This document shows positions 61,568-64,000 of a stretch of 64,000 nucleotides of DNA, piece by piece. This stretch comes from an uncultured Dysosmobacter sp. GTDB lineage: Bacteria > Bacillota > Clostridia > Oscillospirales > Oscillospiraceae. Location: assembly GCA_934565855.1 (NCBI GenBank), contig CAKTIO010000003.1, positions 62,001 to 126,000 on the forward strand, read 5' to 3'. The notes beneath the pieces are model-generated. The model was given only the letters and a program-made list of their open reading frames with translations. It was not told the DNA's origin and made no database searches. Position 1 is the stretch's first letter. Every line of letters begins with the position of its first letter. A program made the position numbers and the translations under genes.

Positions 61568-62656
61568 ATGAACACCAATGTGAAAAAGGACGAGCGCCTG
61601 CTGCGGGTGGGCGTACTGGGCTGCGGCGTGATCTGTCAGGCTGCGCACCTGATCGGCTGCACCAAGGCGCGGAACATCCACTTACAGGCGATCTGCGATG
61701 TGGCGGACGATCTGCGCGGCAAGATGGCGGCGATCTATGACCCGGATTCCGTGTATTCGGATTACGCGGAAATGCTGAAGGACCCCTGCGTGGACGCCGT
61801 GGTGGTGGGCGTGGGCGACCAGTTCCATGTTCCCTGCGCCCGGCAGGCGCTGCTGGCGGGCAAGCATGTGTTTGTGGAAAAGCCGATGGGCGTTTCCATT
61901 GAGGAGTGCCGGGAATTGCAGGCGCTGGCGCAGGAGAGAGGGCTGATGCTTCAGGTCGGGCATATGAAGCGCTTCGACCCGGGTCTGCAATACGCCAAGC
62001 AGTTCAAGGAGGAGCATCTGGGTGAGGTGACTACCTATAAGGGCTGGTACTGTGATAGTGTTGGGCGCTATACGCTGACGGACAACGTAATGCCGGTGCT
62101 GTATTCCAGCTCCAACGCCAGAAAGCCCGCCGGGAATCCCAAGGCGGTGCTGGACCATTACTATCTGCTGGGACACGGCAGCCATCTGTTTGATACGGCA
62201 ATGTATTTCATGGGAAATATCCGGGAGGTCTCCGCCCGGTATGTGCATAAGGAAAAGCTGCACTCTTGGCTCATTGACTGCAATTTTGAAAGCGGCGCCA
62301 TCGGGACCCTGGACCTTTCCATTGCCATTGCCCAGCTGTGGCACGAGGGCTGTGAGATCTACGGCACCGGCGGCAGTGTGTTCGCCAAGATCTATAACCC
62401 ATGGGAATTCCGCTCCGCCACGGTGGAGTGCTATGACCGGGCAACGGATGTTTCCTCCACTCCCGCAGCGTATGACGGGCAGTTCTACCGCCGGGAGTTA
62501 GAGGGCTTTGCCGACAGCATTCTGAACCACAAGCCCTGCTGCGGCGCAACAGCGGAGGACGGTATCCAGGTGATGCAGGCGCTGATCGCCACCTACCGTT
62601 CGGTGCAGGAGGGCGGACGCTGGATCGCACTGAAGGACGCAGAGGGGGCGCTGTAA
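61568..62656 (+). CDS. Gfo/Idh/MocA family oxidoreductase
   Basis: A 362-residue sugar-type dehydrogenase. The Rossmann loop reads GCGVIC, with Cys at the usual third Gly (18-23), and VEKP at 103-106 holds the conserved catalytic Lys. The C-terminal GFO domain has DHYYLLGHGSHLFDTAMYF-type residues near 197-215. It oxidises or reduces a sugar or inositol; which one is unknown. AAGGAG precedes the ATG. It starts a co-directional group with a sugar isomerase (one base after the stop) and an alpha/beta hydrolase. Confidence 0.9.
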   Translation: MNTNVKKDERLLRVGVLGCGVICQAAHLIGCTKARNIHLQAICDVADDLRGKMAAIYDPDSVYSDYAEMLKDPCVDAVVVGVGDQFHVPCARQALLAGKHVFVEKPMGVSIEECRELQALAQERGLMLQVGHMKRFDPGLQYAKQFKEEHLGEVTTYKGWYCDSVGRYTLTDNVMPVLYSSSNARKPAGNPKAVLDHYYLLGHGSHLFDTAMYFMGNIREVSARYVHKEKLHSWLIDCNFESGAIGTLDLSIAIAQLWHEGCEIYGTGGSVFAKIYNPWEFRSATVECYDRATDVSSTPAAYDGQFYRRELEGFADSILNHKPCCGATAEDGIQVMQALIATYRSVQEGGRWIALKDAEGAL

Positions 62657-62657
62657 T

Positions 62658-63482
62658 ATGGAGCTTGGAGTATTTTCCAGAACCTATGAGGTCGGAGACC
62701 TGAACGAGACCTACCGCCGGATGACGGCGCATGGACTGCACCACACGCAGTTCAACCTGTCCAATGTAGGATTGCCCTCCCTGCCTGAAACGGTGGAGGA
62801 CACCACACTGGAACAGATCCGCACCCTGTCCCGGCAGTACGGCGTGACGCTGGATGCGCTGTCCGGCACCTTTAATATGATCGACCCGGATGAACAGGCA
62901 CGGGCGCGGGGCTGCCGGCAATTTGCCACCCAGTGCCGTGTTGCCCGGGAGCTGGGGATCCCCGTGGTTTCCCTGTGTACCGGCTCCAAAAACCGGGAAA
63001 GCAAGTGGAAGTGGCATGACGACAACCTGTCCGACCATGCCTGGACGGACCTGATGCGTTCCACCGAGGCGGTGCTGAGGGCAGCGGAGGACAACCACAT
63101 CGTTCTGGGCGTGGAGACCGAAGCCAGCAATATCATCAATACGCCACAGCGCGCCCGGAGGTATCTGGATAGTGTTGGCAGTCCGAACCTGAAGATCATC
63201 ATGGACGGAGCCAACCTGTTCCATCCGGAGCAGGTGAGTGACATGACGGCGGTGCTGACGGAGGCGTTTGACCTGCTGGGCAGTGATATCGTGCTGGCAC
63301 ATGCCAAGGATTTCACAGCAGACGGCTCTTTGAAGTTCGTGGCGGCTGGGCAGGGACAGCTGGATTTCCCGCTGTATCTGTCTCTGCTGAAACAGACCGG
63401 CTACAGCGGTGCGCTGGAGATGCACGGACTGTCCGAGAAGCAGGTGCCGGTCAGTCGGAAGTTTTTAGAGGGGATGGTGTGA
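62658..63482 (+). CDS. Sugar phosphate isomerase/epimerase (AP_endonuc_2 TIM barrel)
   Basis: A 274-residue TIM-barrel protein of the xylose-isomerase-like family. Metal ligands are visible in VETEASN near 155, MDGANLF near 182 and AHAKDF near 214. It probably isomerises a keto-sugar or inosose made by the neighbouring oxidoreductase. It starts one base after the upstream stop and is followed three bases later by an alpha/beta hydrolase, so the three share a transcript. Confidence 0.88.
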   Translation: MELGVFSRTYEVGDLNETYRRMTAHGLHHTQFNLSNVGLPSLPETVEDTTLEQIRTLSRQYGVTLDALSGTFNMIDPDEQARARGCRQFATQCRVARELGIPVVSLCTGSKNRESKWKWHDDNLSDHAWTDLMRSTEAVLRAAEDNHIVLGVETEASNIINTPQRARRYLDSVGSPNLKIIMDGANLFHPEQVSDMTAVLTEAFDLLGSDIVLAHAKDFTADGSLKFVAAGQGQLDFPLYLSLLKQTGYSGALEMHGLSEKQVPVSRKFLEGMV

Positions 63483-63485
63483 CCG

Positions 63486-64000
63486 ATGGAAGCCTGGACA
63501 CACCGGGGGATCACCCTGCAATATTTACAGGAGAGCAGCGGCGTTCCGCTGCTGTTCCTGCATGGTATGGGCGGCAGCGTCCGGCAGATCCAGAGCGTGT
63601 ATGACGCCATTCCCGGCGTATCGCTGTTGACCATGAACCAGCAGGGACACGGCGGCAGCGGCGCGGACTGGACGGATTACAGCTTTTCCCGTTTGGCGGA
63701 GGATGCCTTGTCACTGCTGGACCATTTGGGCATTGAGAAAGCCTGCTTTGCCGGGATCTCTATGGGTGCGGCGGTCAGTCTGGCGGCAGCGCTGAGAGCA
63801 CCGGAGCGGGTATTGGGTCTGGGGCTGATTCGCAACGCCTGGACCCATGAACCGATGGCAAAGCCGGTGCGGGATGCCTACTGGCACTTGGGAGAGGCGT
63901 TAAAGCAGCGCTCCATAGACGCCTTTTATGCCTCTGCTGGCTGGGAGACCGTCTCTCAGCAGTCGCCCTATACCCGCAATGCTTTTCTCTCCACCTTTCA
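63486..64000 (+). CDS. Alpha/beta hydrolase (partial, continues beyond window)
   Basis: The first 171 residues of an alpha/beta hydrolase. The oxyanion region is LFLHGMGG near 23-30, NQQGHGGSG lies near 51-59, and the nucleophile elbow GISMG (S92) is clear. The Asp and His of the triad and the stop are outside the window. It probably hydrolyses an ester or lactone in the pathway of the two preceding genes. GAGGGG precedes the ATG. Confidence 0.9.
   Translation, partial: MEAWTHRGITLQYLQESSGVPLLFLHGMGGSVRQIQSVYDAIPGVSLLTMNQQGHGGSGADWTDYSFSRLAEDALSLLDHLGIEKACFAGISMGAAVSLAAALRAPERVLGLGLIRNAWTHEPMAKPVRDAYWHLGEALKQRSIDAFYASAGWETVSQQSPYTRNAFLSTF

Noticed and set aside
1..64000. CRISPR arrays, tRNA or rRNA genes, insertion sequences
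   Set aside because: No regularly spaced repeats, no tRNA T-loop patterns with acceptor pairing and no transposase-like proteins were seen on either strand by eye; a tRNAscan or IS search would be the formal test.

Overview
The window reads as chromosomal DNA of a gut-type Clostridia, most likely an Oscillospiraceae-like butyrate producer. The reasons are high G+C, strong GGAGG ribosome sites, canonical TTGACA/TATAAT promoters with 17-base spacers, many MATE exporters, a CoA-transferase of the butyryl-CoA:acetate family and several small organic-acid catabolic clusters, each with its own LysR regulator. The genus call is inference. I see no rRNA, tRNA, CRISPR array, insertion sequence, phage gene or replication origin. 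Two decayed gene remnants were found, at about 3.86 kb and 54.5 kb.

Layout. 0-4.6 kb: the end of one ABC exporter half, its partner, a TetR regulator with a textbook promoter and operator, small Cys-rich and flavodoxin-like genes, a remnant acetyltransferase and an RNHCP protein. 4.7-9.8 kb: sulfur amino acid genes, namely O-acetylhomoserine sulfhydrylase (metY) behind a possible leader-peptide attenuator, two MetE-C-like methyltransferases and a LysR. 9.8-13.4 kb: a VanY-like carboxypeptidase, a MarR-MATE pair with a perfect operator, and a lipoprotein. 13.5-17.4 kb: a MacA/MacB-type efflux operon. 17.5-20.9 kb: an Nramp-like transporter with a YcsI-type hydro-lyase and a divergent LysR. 20.9-24.6 kb: DUF554, methyltransferase, metallo-beta-lactamase-fold, flavin reductase and deaminase genes.

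24.9-32.1 kb is one long + strand cluster: a TRAP transporter, a beta-hydroxyacid dehydrogenase and E1alpha/E1beta/E2 of an acetoin/2-oxoacid dehydrogenase complex, without E3. 32.1-39.9 kb (mostly - strand): MATE, NagD-like phosphatase, SDR, GntP permease and an IlvD/Edd dehydratase, with a divergent LysR. 39.9-43.3 kb: a thiamine salvage operon (thiW, thiM, thiE, HAD, thiamine-binding protein) behind a TPP riboswitch, its terminator and a further structured leader. 43.4-47.8 kb: a small protein, BrnQ with an Ile/Leu/Val-rich short upstream gene, a stalk-domain protein and a LysR. 48-53.8 kb: KdgT plus a second beta-hydroxyacid dehydrogenase, then LysR, an opine-dehydrogenase-like enzyme and MmgE/PrpD. 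54-64 kb: small genes, a MATE-cytidylate-kinase fusion, a CoA-transferase with an apparently altered catalytic site, a TGS-domain nucleoside kinase, and a Gfo/Idh/MocA - sugar isomerase - alpha/beta hydrolase cluster cut by the window end.

Taken together the genes describe a scavenging anaerobe that imports organic and sugar acids, oxidises or dehydrates them with small dedicated modules, salvages thiamine and regulates sulfur amino acid synthesis. The most novel-looking signals are regulatory: the metY leader, the extra RNA structure upstream of thiW and the possible BrnQ leader peptide.
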